Source of the DNA: Orenia metallireducens
GTDB lineage: Bacteria > Bacillota > Halanaerobiia > Halobacteroidales > Halobacteroidaceae
DNA length: 64,000 nt
Direction: 5' to 3'
Assembly: GCF_003001995.1 (NCBI RefSeq)
Contig: NZ_PVNB01000020.1
Span: forward strand, 1-64,000
Shown: in pieces, positions 9,402 through 19,300 of the stretch
Numbering within the stretch: the stretch's first letter is position 1
How the letters are laid out: each line of letters starts with the position of its first letter
Notes under the pieces: generated by a model
Database searches by the model: none
Told to the model about the DNA's origin: nothing
Seen by the model: the letters and a program-made list of their open reading frames with translations, nothing else
Made by a program: the position numbers and the translations under genes

Positions 9402-9635
9402 ATGGGAATTAAAATTAAAATCTGTATTGGAACTCCATGCCATCTTATGGGATCTCAAAATCTAATTGAAGCTGTACAAGAGTTTAATAAGAAGATAGAG
9501 ACTGATATTGAAGTTGAGGCAGTTAATTGTTTAGATAAGTGTAAAGGTGCACCAGCAGTAAAGATTGATGATGAGGTCTATGCTCCTGCTAGACCTAAGG
9601 ATTTAATTGATTTAATTAAGGAGCAGTTAAGATAA
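9402..9635 (+). CDS. Small thioredoxin-like [2Fe-2S] protein
   Basis: A 77-residue paralogue of the first gene of the operon. The cysteines are in CIGTPCHLMG near the N-terminus and NCLDKCKGAP near residue 44, the four-cysteine pattern of thioredoxin-like [2Fe-2S] proteins. It sits directly before the catalytic hydrogenase and likely passes electrons to it. The ribosome site AAAGGAGG is strong. Confidence 0.87.
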   Translation: MGIKIKICIGTPCHLMGSQNLIEAVQEFNKKIETDIEVEAVNCLDKCKGAPAVKIDDEVYAPARPKDLIDLIKEQLR

Positions 9636-9652
9636 ACAAGGAGGAATTGATT

Positions 9653-11176
9653 GTGCCTAAGAATGTTTCAGAAGTAACAAAATTAAGACGGAGAGTCTTT
9701 AGTAGCATAGCTCAACTTGCCTTTGAAGATAGATTAGCTGAGGATATTGATAAATTACCAGAGCAATTAATACCAGAACAAGGCTTAGGATATAGATGCT
9801 GTGCCCATAAAGAGAGAGCAATAGTTAATCATCGGATTAAATCTGCTTTGGGACTAGAGGCGAATGGGGATGCTAAGAATTTAAAAAAGTTGGCTATTCA
9901 AGCCTTAGAATTAGAGAAAATAACAGGAAATAATATTGATGTATTAGATATTGCTTGTGACCGTTGTCCTTTAGATAAGTATAGGGTAAGTGATGCTTGT
10001 CGTAACTGTGTAGATCATAGCTGTATGAATGTTTGCCCTAAAGGTGCCATTGTTATAGTACAAAATAGGGCATATATTGATCAAAATAAGTGTATAGAGT
10101 GTGGTCTGTGTCAGAGGTTCTGCTCTTATAATGCAATTCTAAAGATGAGCAGACCCTGTGAAACAGCCTGTGGTATAGAGGCTATTACTGCTAATAGTGA
10201 TAGGCAGGCAAAGATCAATTATGATAGCTGTGTCTCGTGTGGTTCTTGTGTTCAAGCCTGTCCCTTTGGTGCTATTACATATAAATCACAAATTTTACAG
10301 ACTATCAAGATGATAAAAGATGAAGATACTATTGCGATTTTAGCACCTGCTTTTGTAGGTCAATTTGGAGCTAAAATAAAAATAACCCAAATTAAACAAG
10401 GTTTAAAAGAATTAGGCTTTAAAATGATAAAGGAGGTTGCCTTAGGGGCTGATATAGTTACTATAGAAGAGAGTCAAGAGTTCTTAGATAAAGTTCCTAA
10501 TAAACAGAATTATTTAACAACTTCTTGTTGTCCAGCTTTTTTAGCCTTAATTGAGCAGGAATTTTCGGAATTAATCGAGAATATATCTAGTACTGTATCA
10601 CCTATGGTTGCCCTAGCTAAAGTTTTAAAAGAAGATTACCCAGATTCTAAAGTAGTATTTATTGGACCTTGTATTGCTAAAAAAGATGAAGCTTTGAAAA
10701 ATCATGAGCTAGATGCTGTATTAACCTTTGAAGAGTTAGGATCTATGTTTGTAGGAGCTGGCATCAATTTAGCTAATATTTCTGAAGATAATAACTGCGA
10801 ATCTGCTAATGATGAAGTTGCTACTGATGATGGAAGAACTTTTGCTAGAAGTGGGGGCTTAATTAAGGCAGTAGAAGGGGCTATATCTCAAATTGATCCA
10901 AGTAAAGAGTTCAATAAGATTAAGGCTCAAGGTTTAGAGGAGTGTATTAAAACGTTGAGATTGGCTAAAGCTAATCAATATCAAAATTCTTTTATAGAAG
11001 GAATGGGTTGCCAAGGAGGTTGTGTAGGAGGACCAGCTACATTAATGGATACTAAATTTACGACCAAGCAAGTAAATAATTTTGGCGAACAATCTAACAT
11101 AAGATATTCAGTGGATAATAATGAGGCTAAAGCCTTTATAAGTCGATTCGGGAGTCATAAATTTCACCGTGAATAA
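9653..11176 (+). CDS. [FeFe] hydrogenase, monomeric group B type
   Basis: A 507-residue iron-only hydrogenase that forms H2 from reduced ferredoxin. The N-terminal half carries iron-sulfur motifs: CRNCVDHSCMNVCPKGA, CIECGLCQRFCSYNAI and CVSCGSCVQACPFGAI, between about residues 115 and 210. The H-cluster domain follows with TTSCCPAF near 287, GPCIAKKDE near 342 and MGCQGGCVGGP near 455. TSCCP rather than TSCSP fits group B. GTG 9653 has AAGGAGG eight bases before it; the earlier TTG at 9647 is too close. The maturation genes hydEFG are not in this window. Confidence 0.92.
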   Translation: MPKNVSEVTKLRRRVFSSIAQLAFEDRLAEDIDKLPEQLIPEQGLGYRCCAHKERAIVNHRIKSALGLEANGDAKNLKKLAIQALELEKITGNNIDVLDIACDRCPLDKYRVSDACRNCVDHSCMNVCPKGAIVIVQNRAYIDQNKCIECGLCQRFCSYNAILKMSRPCETACGIEAITANSDRQAKINYDSCVSCGSCVQACPFGAITYKSQILQTIKMIKDEDTIAILAPAFVGQFGAKIKITQIKQGLKELGFKMIKEVALGADIVTIEESQEFLDKVPNKQNYLTTSCCPAFLALIEQEFSELIENISSTVSPMVALAKVLKEDYPDSKVVFIGPCIAKKDEALKNHELDAVLTFEELGSMFVGAGINLANISEDNNCESANDEVATDDGRTFARSGGLIKAVEGAISQIDPSKEFNKIKAQGLEECIKTLRLAKANQYQNSFIEGMGCQGGCVGGPATLMDTKFTTKQVNNFGEQSNIRYSVDNNEAKAFISRFGSHKFHRE

Positions 11177-11192
11177 AGAGGGGGATTTTATT

Positions 11193-11837
11193 ATGATTCA
11201 TAAAGAAGGAAAAGCAGTTGTAATACCTACTGCTGTTATCAAAAGACTACCTAAATACCATCGTCATTTAGGTAAATTATTAAAAAAAGGCGTAGAAAAG
11301 ATTTCTTCACGAGAATTTGGAGAGATTGTTGGAGTTTCTGCTCCACAACTTAGACAAGACCTTAACCACTTTGGAAACTTTGGTCAGCAAGGCTATGGCT
11401 ATAATGTAGAGAAGTTATATAATGCCTTAGCTAAAGTAATGGGTATAGAGAAGAAGAGTAATATGGTATTGGTGGGTGTAGGAAATTTAGGTCAGGCTTT
11501 AATCAGTGCTACTGATTTTAAAAGAAGAGGATTTAATTTATGTACTGCCTTTGATATTAATCCAAGATTAGTAGGAATGACAATCAATGGAATTAAGGTT
11601 AGAGATATTGCTAATTTAGAACAATATATTAAAGATAATGATATTAATATAGGTATCATTGCAGTACCTGAGGAAACGGCTCAAGATGTTGCTGATAAAT
11701 TAGTTTTGGCTGGTGTGAAGGGGATTTGGAACTTTGCTCCTGTAGATTTGAAGGTTTCTAAAGAGGTATCTGTCGAAAATGAACATCTTACTGAAGGATT
11801 ATTAAGGTTATCCTTTAAGATAAAAGGTGAAATATAG
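11193..11837 (+). CDS. rex: Redox-sensing transcriptional repressor Rex
   Basis: A 214-residue NADH/NAD+-sensing repressor. The N-terminal winged helix has ISSREFGEIVGVSAPQLRQD near residues 40-60. The Rossmann core has LVGVGNLGQAL near 88, and the C-terminal swapped helix ends the protein. It is the last gene of the hydrogenase operon, whose leader carries a matching Rex site, so negative autoregulation and NADH-triggered induction are expected. ATG 11193 follows AGAGGGGG. The earlier GTG at 11169 lies inside the hydrogenase gene. Confidence 0.95.
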   Translation: MIHKEGKAVVIPTAVIKRLPKYHRHLGKLLKKGVEKISSREFGEIVGVSAPQLRQDLNHFGNFGQQGYGYNVEKLYNALAKVMGIEKKSNMVLVGVGNLGQALISATDFKRRGFNLCTAFDINPRLVGMTINGIKVRDIANLEQYIKDNDINIGIIAVPEETAQDVADKLVLAGVKGIWNFAPVDLKVSKEVSVENEHLTEGLLRLSFKIKGEI

Positions 11838-11972
11838 AGGAGATAGAAGAGTTATCTTTTTACAGAAAAAGGAATTTGATTTTGTTTATAGTTTATGTTA
11901 TCATTATATCTGTCGCAAGGAAAGGACAAGCTATTTGAAAGATATTTTGATTAAAAATTCTTTCAAATGTCC

Positions 11973-12001
11973 TTGACAGATTATTTTTAGTATTATATAA
12001 T
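11973..12001 (+). promoter_or_regulatory. Consensus promoter for the second tRNA-Ser cluster
   Basis: TTGACA and TATAAT with 17 bases between them give a perfect match, 32 bases before the tRNA. It mirrors the promoter of the first copy at 5784. Confidence 0.88.
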
Positions 12002-12033
12002 AATCTAGCGTCTAGAGAATTTAACAAACAAAT

Positions 12034-12125
<92 letters not shown>

Positions 12126-12138
12126 TTATTTTTAGCTA

Positions 12139-12167
12139 CTTGTTGCTAGCCGTTAGCTAGTGGCAAG
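12139..12167. repeat. Intergenic hairpin between tRNA genes
   Basis: Arms CTTGTTGCTAGC and GCTAGTGGCAAG pair with three wobble positions around a five-base loop. It lies between two tRNA genes and is absent from the equivalent spacer of the first pair. It could aid processing or be a small mobile palindrome. Confidence 0.5.
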
Positions 12168-12210
12168 ATTAAAAAATAAATATTTTATTGTTTAGAAAGT
12201 AACCAAACAT

Positions 12211-12304
12211 GGAGAGATACCCAAGTAGGCTGAAGGGGCGGGTTTGCTAAACCTGTAGTAGGGAATTATCTCTAGCGAGGGTTCGAATCCCTCTCTCTCC
12301 GCCA
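12211..12304 (+). tRNA. tRNA-Ser (anticodon GCT), copy 2
   Basis: Identical to 6021-6114 over 94 bases. The spacer to the TGA gene is 85 bases here and 94 in the first pair, with different sequence. Confidence 0.97.
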
Positions 12305-12313
12305 TAAAAATTC

Positions 12314-12387
12314 AATTGACAATGTACAAACTAAATTGATAATTAAATTAGTTAGTTCTTTTAATTGTACATTATAAATTGTTAATT
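12314..12387. repeat. Imperfect palindromic intergenic repeat
   Basis: AATTGACAATGTACAA on the left is mirrored by TTGTACATTATAAATTGTT on the right. A related but diverged stretch lies at 37331-37420. I see no coding potential. Confidence 0.5.
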
Positions 12388-12397
12388 AATATAATAT

Positions 12398-12474
<77 letters not shown>

Positions 12475-12491
12475 TAAATTTAGGTGAAAAG

Positions 12492-12941
12492 ATGAACAAA
12501 GAATATTATATGCAAGAAGCTTTAAAAGAAGCTAAGAAAGCTTTTGATAAAGAAGAAGTTCCAATTGGTGCTGTAATCGTTAAAGATAACAAGATTATAG
12601 CTAGAGCTCATAATTTAAAGGAAGAGTTGCAAGATGCAACAGCTCATGCAGAAGTATTGGCTATCCGTCAAGCTGCTCAAAAGTTGGGTGGATGGCGCTT
12701 AAATGGATGTACTCTGTATGTTACTATTGAACCTTGTCCCATGTGTGCTGGTGCATTAGTTCAATCTAGAGTTGATGCTTTGGTCTATGGTGCAACTGAT
12801 CCTAAAGGTGGAGCTGCTGGAACTTTATTTAATTTAGTAGACTCTAATTTATTGAACCATAAATTAGCAATTGAATATGGTGTTTTGGAGGATAAATGTC
12901 GCCAAATCATGAAAGATTTTTTTAAATCATTGAGAAGGTGA
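12492..12941 (+). CDS. tadA: tRNA-specific adenosine deaminase
   Basis: Converts A34 to inosine in tRNA-Arg(ACG), allowing CGN decoding. This 149-residue zinc deaminase has the HAE motif in TAHAEVLAI near residue 53 and PCPMCAG near 83, giving one His and two Cys ligands plus the proton-shuttle Glu. The ribosome site is weak (TTTAGGTGAA), and the gene begins 18 bases after the tRNA-Arg(ACG) gene. Read-through from the tRNA promoter could co-express enzyme and substrate. Confidence 0.96.
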   Translation: MNKEYYMQEALKEAKKAFDKEEVPIGAVIVKDNKIIARAHNLKEELQDATAHAEVLAIRQAAQKLGGWRLNGCTLYVTIEPCPMCAGALVQSRVDALVYGATDPKGGAAGTLFNLVDSNLLNHKLAIEYGVLEDKCRQIMKDFFKSLRR

Positions 12942-12942
12942 A

Positions 12943-12971
12943 TTAGCTACTAGCTGATAGCTAGCAGCTAA
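12943..12971. repeat. Palindrome after tadA
   Basis: Thirteen-base arms (TTAGCTACTAGCT and AGCTAGCAGCTAA, one mismatch) surround GAT. An AT-rich tail with TTTTTA follows, so it may act as the tadA terminator. It resembles the GCTAGC-rich hairpin at 12139. Confidence 0.55.
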
Positions 12972-12987
12972 ATATTTTTAAATACAT

Positions 12988-13079
12988 GGAGAGGTGTCCG
13001 AGTCTGGCTTAAGGGGCTCGCCTGGAAAGCGAGTGTAGATTAACGTCTACCGAGGGTTCAAATCCCTCCCTCTCCGCCA
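12988..13079 (+). tRNA. tRNA-Ser (anticodon GGA)
   Basis: The acceptor GGAGAGG pairs with CCTCTCC. The anticodon loop CTGGAAA gives GGA. It has a long variable arm, a TTCAAAT T-loop and an encoded CCA. It decodes UCC/UCU and is the expected ligand of the serine T-box at 1375. Confidence 0.97.
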
Positions 13080-13089
13080 TAAAACTCAT

Positions 13090-13108
13090 CACCGTAAGGT
13101 GTTTTTAT
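13090..13108 (+). terminator. Terminator after tRNA-Ser(GGA)
   Basis: A short hairpin CACC-GTAA-GGTG is followed by TTTTTATTTT. The stem has only four pairs, so the call is moderate. Confidence 0.6.
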
Positions 13109-13151
13109 TTTATTAATCATTTGGTAATTGTTGTTATTTTTTCACTTCATG

Positions 13152-13180
13152 TTGACTTATAATTTTATCTTTGATAAAAT
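13152..13180 (+). promoter_or_regulatory. Promoter of SRP RNA
   Basis: TTGACT and TAAAAT with a 17-base spacer would start transcription about 50 bases before the SRP RNA. A 13+13 base palindrome at 13157-13185 is embedded in the promoter. A small hairpin with GGC/GCC pairs lies in the 5' leader near 13208-13226. Confidence 0.55.
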
Positions 13181-13235
13181 TATAAATGTGATAATTAAAT
13201 TATGTAATAAAGGCTTTTGCCTTTATATAAATTGT

Positions 13236-13506
13236 GACCGTGCTAAATGGGGTGGTAGCGGTACCCTGTAACCCGCAATCCGCTATAGCGGGATTGATGT
13301 TCGCCTAAGTCTATCTTCTGTAAGGTCTGGCTTAAGTAAGTGGTGTTGACAATTGGGTCCTACGCAACGGAGCTTTATGAACCCCGTCAGGTCCGGAAGG
13401 AAGCAGCGGTAAGTAAATGTCTTCCGTGTGCCGTAGGGGTGCCTAATTCGAGCTAACTGCTTAAGTAACGCTTGGAGGAGGTAGGTGAACGCGAATGCAC
13501 GGTCCT
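13236..13506 (+). ncRNA. ffs: Signal recognition particle RNA, large Gram-positive type (scRNA)
   Basis: The Alu-domain motif GGGGTGGTAGCGGTACCCTG and the S-domain GNAR loop region GTCAGGTCCGGAAGGAAGCA are both present. The ends pair (GACCGTGC with GCACGGTC). At about 271 bases it is the long form with an Alu domain, as in Bacillus. It directly precedes dnaX, the usual Firmicutes order. The ends are set by the terminal pairing and may shift by a few bases. Confidence 0.95.
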
Positions 13507-13546
13507 TTCTTATTATTATGATATAAATTTATTTGGGGGTTATATG

Positions 13547-15199
13547 ATGGCCTACATTTCACTTTATAGAAAATGGCGTCCACAGAAATTTTCTGATATT
13601 GCTGGTCAACAGAATGTAGTTAAAACTTTACAAAATGCAATCAAAATGGATAGAATAGCTCATGCTTATCTATTTTGTGGACCTAGGGGTACTGGTAAGA
13701 CTAGTACTGCTAAGATTTTAGCTAAAGCATTAAATTGTAAGGAAGGGCCAACTGTTAATCCGTGTGATGGCTGTGACTCTTGTGATAAGATTAGAAATAA
13801 TAATTCAATCGATGTCATTGAGATAGATGCTGCCTCTAATCGAGGAATTGATGAAATTAGAGATTTAAGGGAAAAAGTTAAATTTTCTCCTACTGAGGGG
13901 AATTATAAAGTATATATTATAGATGAAGTACATATGTTAACAACAGAGGCGTTTAATGCTTTACTAAAAACCTTAGAAGAGCCGCCTGATTATGTTATCT
14001 TTATTTTAGCCACAACTGAGCCCCATAGACTCCTGCCTACTATTTTATCCAGGTGCCAACGATTTGATTTTAATCGTTTATCTATCAATGATATTAAAGA
14101 TAGGTTGGCTTATATCTGTAGTCAAGAAAGTGTTGAAGCTTCAACAGAGGTTTTAGCTACTATTGCTCGTAATGCTGATGGAGGAATGAGAGATGCTATC
14201 AGTATTTTAGACCAAGCTATCTCCTTTAGTGGACAAGAGCTTAGTCTTGAAGATGTTGGAGAGGTTTTAGGCTTGGTTGGTGATGAAGTATTATTTGAAC
14301 TGACAGATACAATTTTGAATAAAGAGGTAGAAAGTGGCTTAGAGTTGATTAATAGTATTATAAAGCGGGGAAAGAATATTTCTAAATTTGTAAGTGATTT
14401 AATCAATCATTTGCGTAATTTATTGCTAGTAAAAGAATGTAAAGATATTACTAAGATAATCGATGTTACTATTGAAAATAAAAATAAATTAGAAGAACAA
14501 GCCGAAAAATTACAGGCAAATCAATTATTAAATTGGGTAAATATCTTAAATCAGCTACATTATGATTTAAGAAATACCACTCAACCACGTATTAATCTAG
14601 AGATGGGGATTATTAAATTAATTAAGCTTGATGAGGATAAATCTTTAGCTAATGTACTAGACCGTTTGTCTAGACTAGAGGAATTAGTGGATAATGGAAA
14701 TATAATAGTAAATAATATAGATGATAAGTCTCAAACAAGCACAGATATTAAAGAGGACAGTCTTGATATCAAACAATCTAACTCCATAAATAATAAAGTA
14801 GAAGATAAAAATGTCGTAAAGGTTTCTGCTCCTGTTGACATTGACATAGATAAGATCCGAGATAAATGGGAAGATATTTTAGAGTATCTTAAATCTGATA
14901 AGAAGATGAGATTACAGGCATTATTAAAGGATGCAGTGCCAGCAAAGATTGAAGGTAATAAATTGTTTATATCTTTTGAGCATGAATTTCATAAAGATTC
15001 AGTAGAAAGAGAGCAGGATACTGTTAGTACAGTATTAAAAAAGTTTTTGGGAGTTAGTTTGAAGGTTAAATGTATTTTTTCTGGAAATATTAATAATGAA
15101 GATAGGGATAAAGAGCAAGAGATATTAGAGCATCCTTTGGTTAAGAAGGCTATTGATTTATTTAACGGTAGAGTTGTTAAGGTTGAAGAGATTAGCTAA
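13547..15199 (+). CDS. dnaX: DNA polymerase III gamma/tau subunit
   Basis: Clamp-loader ATPase (551 residues). It begins MAYISLYRKWRPQKF. Walker A GPRGTGKTSTAK is near residue 44, the zinc-binding cysteines lie in CKEGPTVNPCDGCDSC near 63-78, the Walker B DEVH is near 126, and LSRCQRF is near 168. A lysine-rich tau-like C-terminus follows. Start ATG 13547 lies seven bases behind GGGGG; ATG 13544 is a close alternative. Longer reading frames begin inside the SRP RNA and were rejected. It heads the dnaX-ybaB-recR group. Confidence 0.95.
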   Translation: MAYISLYRKWRPQKFSDIAGQQNVVKTLQNAIKMDRIAHAYLFCGPRGTGKTSTAKILAKALNCKEGPTVNPCDGCDSCDKIRNNNSIDVIEIDAASNRGIDEIRDLREKVKFSPTEGNYKVYIIDEVHMLTTEAFNALLKTLEEPPDYVIFILATTEPHRLLPTILSRCQRFDFNRLSINDIKDRLAYICSQESVEASTEVLATIARNADGGMRDAISILDQAISFSGQELSLEDVGEVLGLVGDEVLFELTDTILNKEVESGLELINSIIKRGKNISKFVSDLINHLRNLLLVKECKDITKIIDVTIENKNKLEEQAEKLQANQLLNWVNILNQLHYDLRNTTQPRINLEMGIIKLIKLDEDKSLANVLDRLSRLEELVDNGNIIVNNIDDKSQTSTDIKEDSLDIKQSNSINNKVEDKNVVKVSAPVDIDIDKIRDKWEDILEYLKSDKKMRLQALLKDAVPAKIEGNKLFISFEHEFHKDSVEREQDTVSTVLKKFLGVSLKVKCIFSGNINNEDRDKEQEILEHPLVKKAIDLFNGRVVKVEEIS

Positions 15200-15232
15200 T
15201 AATAATTTTTTATTTACAGGAGGATGGTATTT

Positions 15233-15541
15233 ATGGATATGGGTAAAATGATGAAACAAGTTCAAAAAATGCAAGGACAGATGGCAAAGATGCAAGATGA
15301 GTTAGCTAAAAAGACTGTTGAAGCTTCTGCTGGTGGTGGAATGGTAACTGTAACAGCAAATGGACAACAGGAGATTGTTGGGATAAAAATTGATCCTGAT
15401 GCGGTAGATCCTGATGATGTTGAAATGTTAGAAGATTTAATTTTAGCAGCGGTTAATGAATCGATGCGTAAAGTACAAGACATGACTCAAAAAGAGATGG
15501 GCAAATTAACAGGTGGGATGAATATTCCAGGACTATTTTAA
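15233..15541 (+). CDS. YbaB/EbfC family nucleoid-associated protein
   Basis: A small DNA-binding protein of 102 residues. The N-terminal helix is rich in Met, Lys and Gln ([20 protein letters not shown]). The family core [15 protein letters not shown] follows near residue 37 and [17 protein letters not shown] near 60. Position between dnaX and recR is typical and suggests a link to replication restart or recombination. ATG 15233 is nine bases behind AGGAGG; ATG 15224 would overlap the ribosome site. Confidence 0.95.
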   Translation: MDMGKMMKQVQKMQGQMAKMQDELAKKTVEASAGGGMVTVTANGQQEIVGIKIDPDAVDPDDVEMLEDLILAAVNESMRKVQDMTQKEMGKLTGGMNIPGLF

Positions 15542-15560
15542 GTTTAAGGGGAATTAAATT

Positions 15561-16157
15561 ATGAGATACTATGCACAGCCCTTATCACAATTGATTGGTC
15601 AACTCTCTAAATTACCAGGAGTAGGACCAAAGACTGCACAGAGATTGGCCTTTCATATTTTGGAGATGGATCAAAAAGATGCTCAAGATCTAGCAAACTC
15701 TATTTCTGAGATAAGAGATAAACTATCATATTGCTCTATTTGTAATAATTTAACCCAAAATGACCCTTGTCAAATATGTAGTCAGCATAAAAGAGATAAG
15801 ACCTTAATCTGTATAGTAGAAGAAGTTAAAGATGTTATTGCTATGGAGAAGACAGGAGAATATAAAGGTGTTTATCATGTCTTACATGGGGCTATCTCAC
15901 CTATTGATGGAGTGGGTCCAGAAGATATCAAGATAAAAAGTCTGCTTCCAAGATTGGATGAGAATACCTCTGAGGTTATTTTAGCTACTGACCCTAATGT
16001 CGAAGGAGAAGCTACTGCGATGTACATATCTAAGCTTTTGAAACCTTTAGGAGTCAAGGTGACTAGAATAGCTCATGGTTTACCAGTTGGTGGAGATTTG
16101 GAATATGCTGATGAAGTAACATTATCTAAAGCTTTAGAAGGTAGAAGAGAGATTTAA
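15561..16157 (+). CDS. recR: Recombination protein RecR
   Basis: A 198-residue RecFOR-pathway protein. The helix-hairpin-helix [18 protein letters not shown] is near residue 17, the C4 zinc finger [16 protein letters not shown] is near 56, and the Toprim domain has [14 protein letters not shown] near 80 with [12 protein letters not shown] near 143. It is the last gene of the dnaX group, and a terminator follows. Confidence 0.97.
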   Translation: MRYYAQPLSQLIGQLSKLPGVGPKTAQRLAFHILEMDQKDAQDLANSISEIRDKLSYCSICNNLTQNDPCQICSQHKRDKTLICIVEEVKDVIAMEKTGEYKGVYHVLHGAISPIDGVGPEDIKIKSLLPRLDENTSEVILATDPNVEGEATAMYISKLLKPLGVKVTRIAHGLPVGGDLEYADEVTLSKALEGRREI

Positions 16158-16160
16158 AAA

Positions 16161-16186
16161 GCCACTTTCAAAGTGGTTTTTTTTAA
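16161..16186 (+). terminator. Terminator after recR
   Basis: GCCACTTTCAAAGTGG folds to a hairpin and is followed by a run of eight T. Confidence 0.88.
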
Positions 16187-16254
16187 AGTTTATATGATAA
16201 TTATTTAACAAAGAATTTGTGATAATTGATAGAGTTTTTTGAAAATTAGAACAT

Positions 16255-16283
16255 TTGACTAGTATTAATAGTTGTAGTATACT
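16255..16283 (+). promoter_or_regulatory. Promoter of the pyruvate oxidoreductase gene
   Basis: TTGACT and TATACT have a 17-base spacer, 55 bases before the start codon. A TTTAACAAA stretch near 16204 resembles a Rex half-site, but there is no second half. Confidence 0.7.
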
Positions 16284-16337
16284 AAAAATATGTAATTTTA
16301 GAACACAGCATAAACATAAAACAAGGGGGCGGAAAGA

Positions 16338-19300
16338 TTGGCTAAAAAAATGAAAACTATGGATGGAAATCAAGCTGCTGCATATACTTCTTATGCATTT
16401 ACTGAAGTAGCTGGTATTTATCCTATTACACCATCATCTCCGATGGCTGAGTATGTTGACTTATGGGCTTCTCAAGGGAAGAAAAATTTATTTGGTATGC
16501 CTGTAAATGTTGTAGAGATGCAATCAGAAGCTGGAGCAGCTGCAACAGTACATGGTTCTTTACAAGCAGGTGCATTGACTACTACATACACTGCATCTCA
16601 AGGGTTACTTTTAAAAGTTCCTAATATGTATAAAATCGCTGGTGAATTATTACCAGGTGTTATTCACGTGGCTGCAAGATCAATTGCTGCACAAGCATTA
16701 TCAATCTTTGGTGATCATCAAGATGTAATGGCTGCTAGACAGACTGGTTTTGCTATGTTAGCAAGTGGATCAGTACAAGAAGTTATGGACTTAGGTGGGG
16801 TAGCTCACTTGGCTGCAATTGAAGGTAAGGTTCCTTTCTTACACTTCTTTGATGGATTCCGTACTTCTCATGAAATTCAAAAAGTTGAATTGATGGATTA
16901 TGAAGTATATGATCGTTTATTAGATAGAGATGCTGTTCAAGAATTCCGTAATAATGCATTAAATCCTGAGCATCCTGTAACTCGTGGTAGTGCTCAAAAT
17001 GATGATGTATACTTCCAAACTAGAGAGGTTCAAAATAAATATTATGATGCACTTCCTGATATTGCTGCAAAATATATGGAAGAGATCTCTAAAGTAACTG
17101 GACGTGACTATGCTCCATTTGTATATTATGGTGCTGAAGATGCAACTGATGTTGTTATCGCTATGGGATCTGTAACTGAAACTATTGAAGAAACAGTGGA
17201 TTATTTAGTAGCTCAAGGGCGTAAAGTAGGTTTATTAACTGTTCACTTATATCGTCCATTTAGTGCTAAATATTTCTTCAATGCTTTACCAGAGAGTGTT
17301 GAAAAAATTGCTGTATTAGATAGAACAAAAGAGCCTGGTTCTGCAGGAGAGCCATTATACTTAGATATTAAGTCAGTATTCTATGGTAAAGAAAATGCTC
17401 CATTAATTATTGGTGGACGTTATGGATTATCTTCAAAAGATACTACTCCAGCACAGATCATTGCTGTATTTGATAACTTGGCAGGAGAAGCTAAAGATAA
17501 CTTTACAATCGGTATCGTTGATGATGTAACTAACTTATCTTTAGCAGTTGAAGAGGAAGTTAATGTATTATCTGATGATGTAACTGAAGCATTATTCTAT
17601 GGATTAGGTTCTGATGGTACTGTTGGTGCTAATAAGAATACAATCAAAATTATCGGTGACAACACTGATTTATATGCACAAGGATACTTTGCATATGACT
17701 CTAAGAAGTCAGGTGGGGTAACTCGTTCAAACTTACGTTTTGGAAAAGACCCTGTTAGATCTACTTACTTAGTATCTACTCCAAGCTTTGTATCCTGTTC
17801 TACAGATTCTTACTTAGATAAGTATGATATGCTAAGTGGATTACAAGAAGGTGGAACTTTCTTATTAAATACAGTTTCTAGTGCTGATGAAATTGTAGAG
17901 AAGATGCCTAATAGTGTTAAAAAACAATTGGCTGAAAAAGATGCTAAGTTCTATATTATTGATGCTGTAACTTTAGCTCAAGATATTGGATTAGGACGTC
18001 GTACTAACACTATCATGCAATCTGCATTCTTTAAATTAAATGAGCAGATCATGCCTTATGACAGAGCTCAAAAATTAATGAAAGAGTATGCTGAAAAGTT
18101 ATATGGACGTAAAGGTAAAGAGATCGTTGAACTTAACTGGAAGGCTATCGATAAAGGTGCTGAAGGTTTAGTAGAAGTAACAGTTGACTCAGCTTGGGCT
18201 AATCTTGAAGCAGAACAAGCTGCTCAAGTAGATGAAACTCGTCCAGATTTCGTTAAGAATATTGCAGATCCAATCAATGCTATTAAAGGATACGAGTTAC
18301 CAGTATCTGCATTTGAAGGTTATGAAGACGGAACTATGATTAATGGTGCTGCTGCTTATGAAAAACGTGGTATTGCTAACTTCGTTCCAAAATGGGTACA
18401 TGACAACTGTATTCAGTGTAATCAATGTGCTTTTGTCTGTCCTCATGCAGTAATTAGACCATTCTTAATGGATGAAGAAGAGGTTGCTAATGCTCCTGAA
18501 GGTATGATAACTAAGAAGCCTATGGGTAGAGGACTAGATGGATTAGAATATCGTCTACAGATTTCTACTTTAGACTGTACTGGATGTGGAGTTTGTGCTA
18601 ATGTATGTCCAGGTATGAGAGGAAATAAAGCTCTTGAAATGGTACCAATTAAAGAGTCTATTGCAGCTGGGGAACCAGAATATGCAGAATATATGTTCAA
18701 TGAAGTAACATATAAAGATGACTTATTAAAGACAACTAATGTTAAAGGTTCTCAATTTGCTAAGCCGTTATTTGAGTTCTCTGGAGCTTGTGCTGGTTGT
18801 GGAGAAACTCCATATGTTAAGTTAATCTCTCAATTATTTGGAGATAGAATGACAATTGCAAATGCAACTGGATGTTCTTCAATCTATGGTGGTTCTTATC
18901 CAGCAACTCCATTTACTACAGATGCTGATGGTAGAGGTCCAGCATGGGCAAACTCATTATTTGAGGACAATGCTGAATTTGGATATGGTATGAGAGTTGC
19001 TTCTGAAACTACTCGTGACAGAATTGCAAATATCATGGCCGAAACTATGGATCAAGTAGAGCCTGAGTTACAAGAATTATTCACTGAATGGATGGAAAAC
19101 CGTAACAGTGGTGCTATTACTAAAGACTTAAAAGCTAAATTAGTTGATGCTTTGGCTAATACTTCTTGTGAAGCAGCTAAGGAAATCTTAGGTGTTAAAG
19201 ACTTCATCGTAAAACAATCTAACTGGATGATCGGTGGAGATGGATGGGCTTATGATATCGGTTATGGTGGATTAGACCATGTAATTGCTAGTAATGATGA

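Noticed and set aside
13472-13546. Longer N-terminus for dnaX
   Set aside because: The extension begins inside the SRP RNA and lacks a ribosome site; GGGGG before 13544-13547 marks the real start.
16201-16232. Rex site before the pyruvate oxidoreductase
   Set aside because: Only one half-site (TTAACAAA) is visible; the opposite half does not match.
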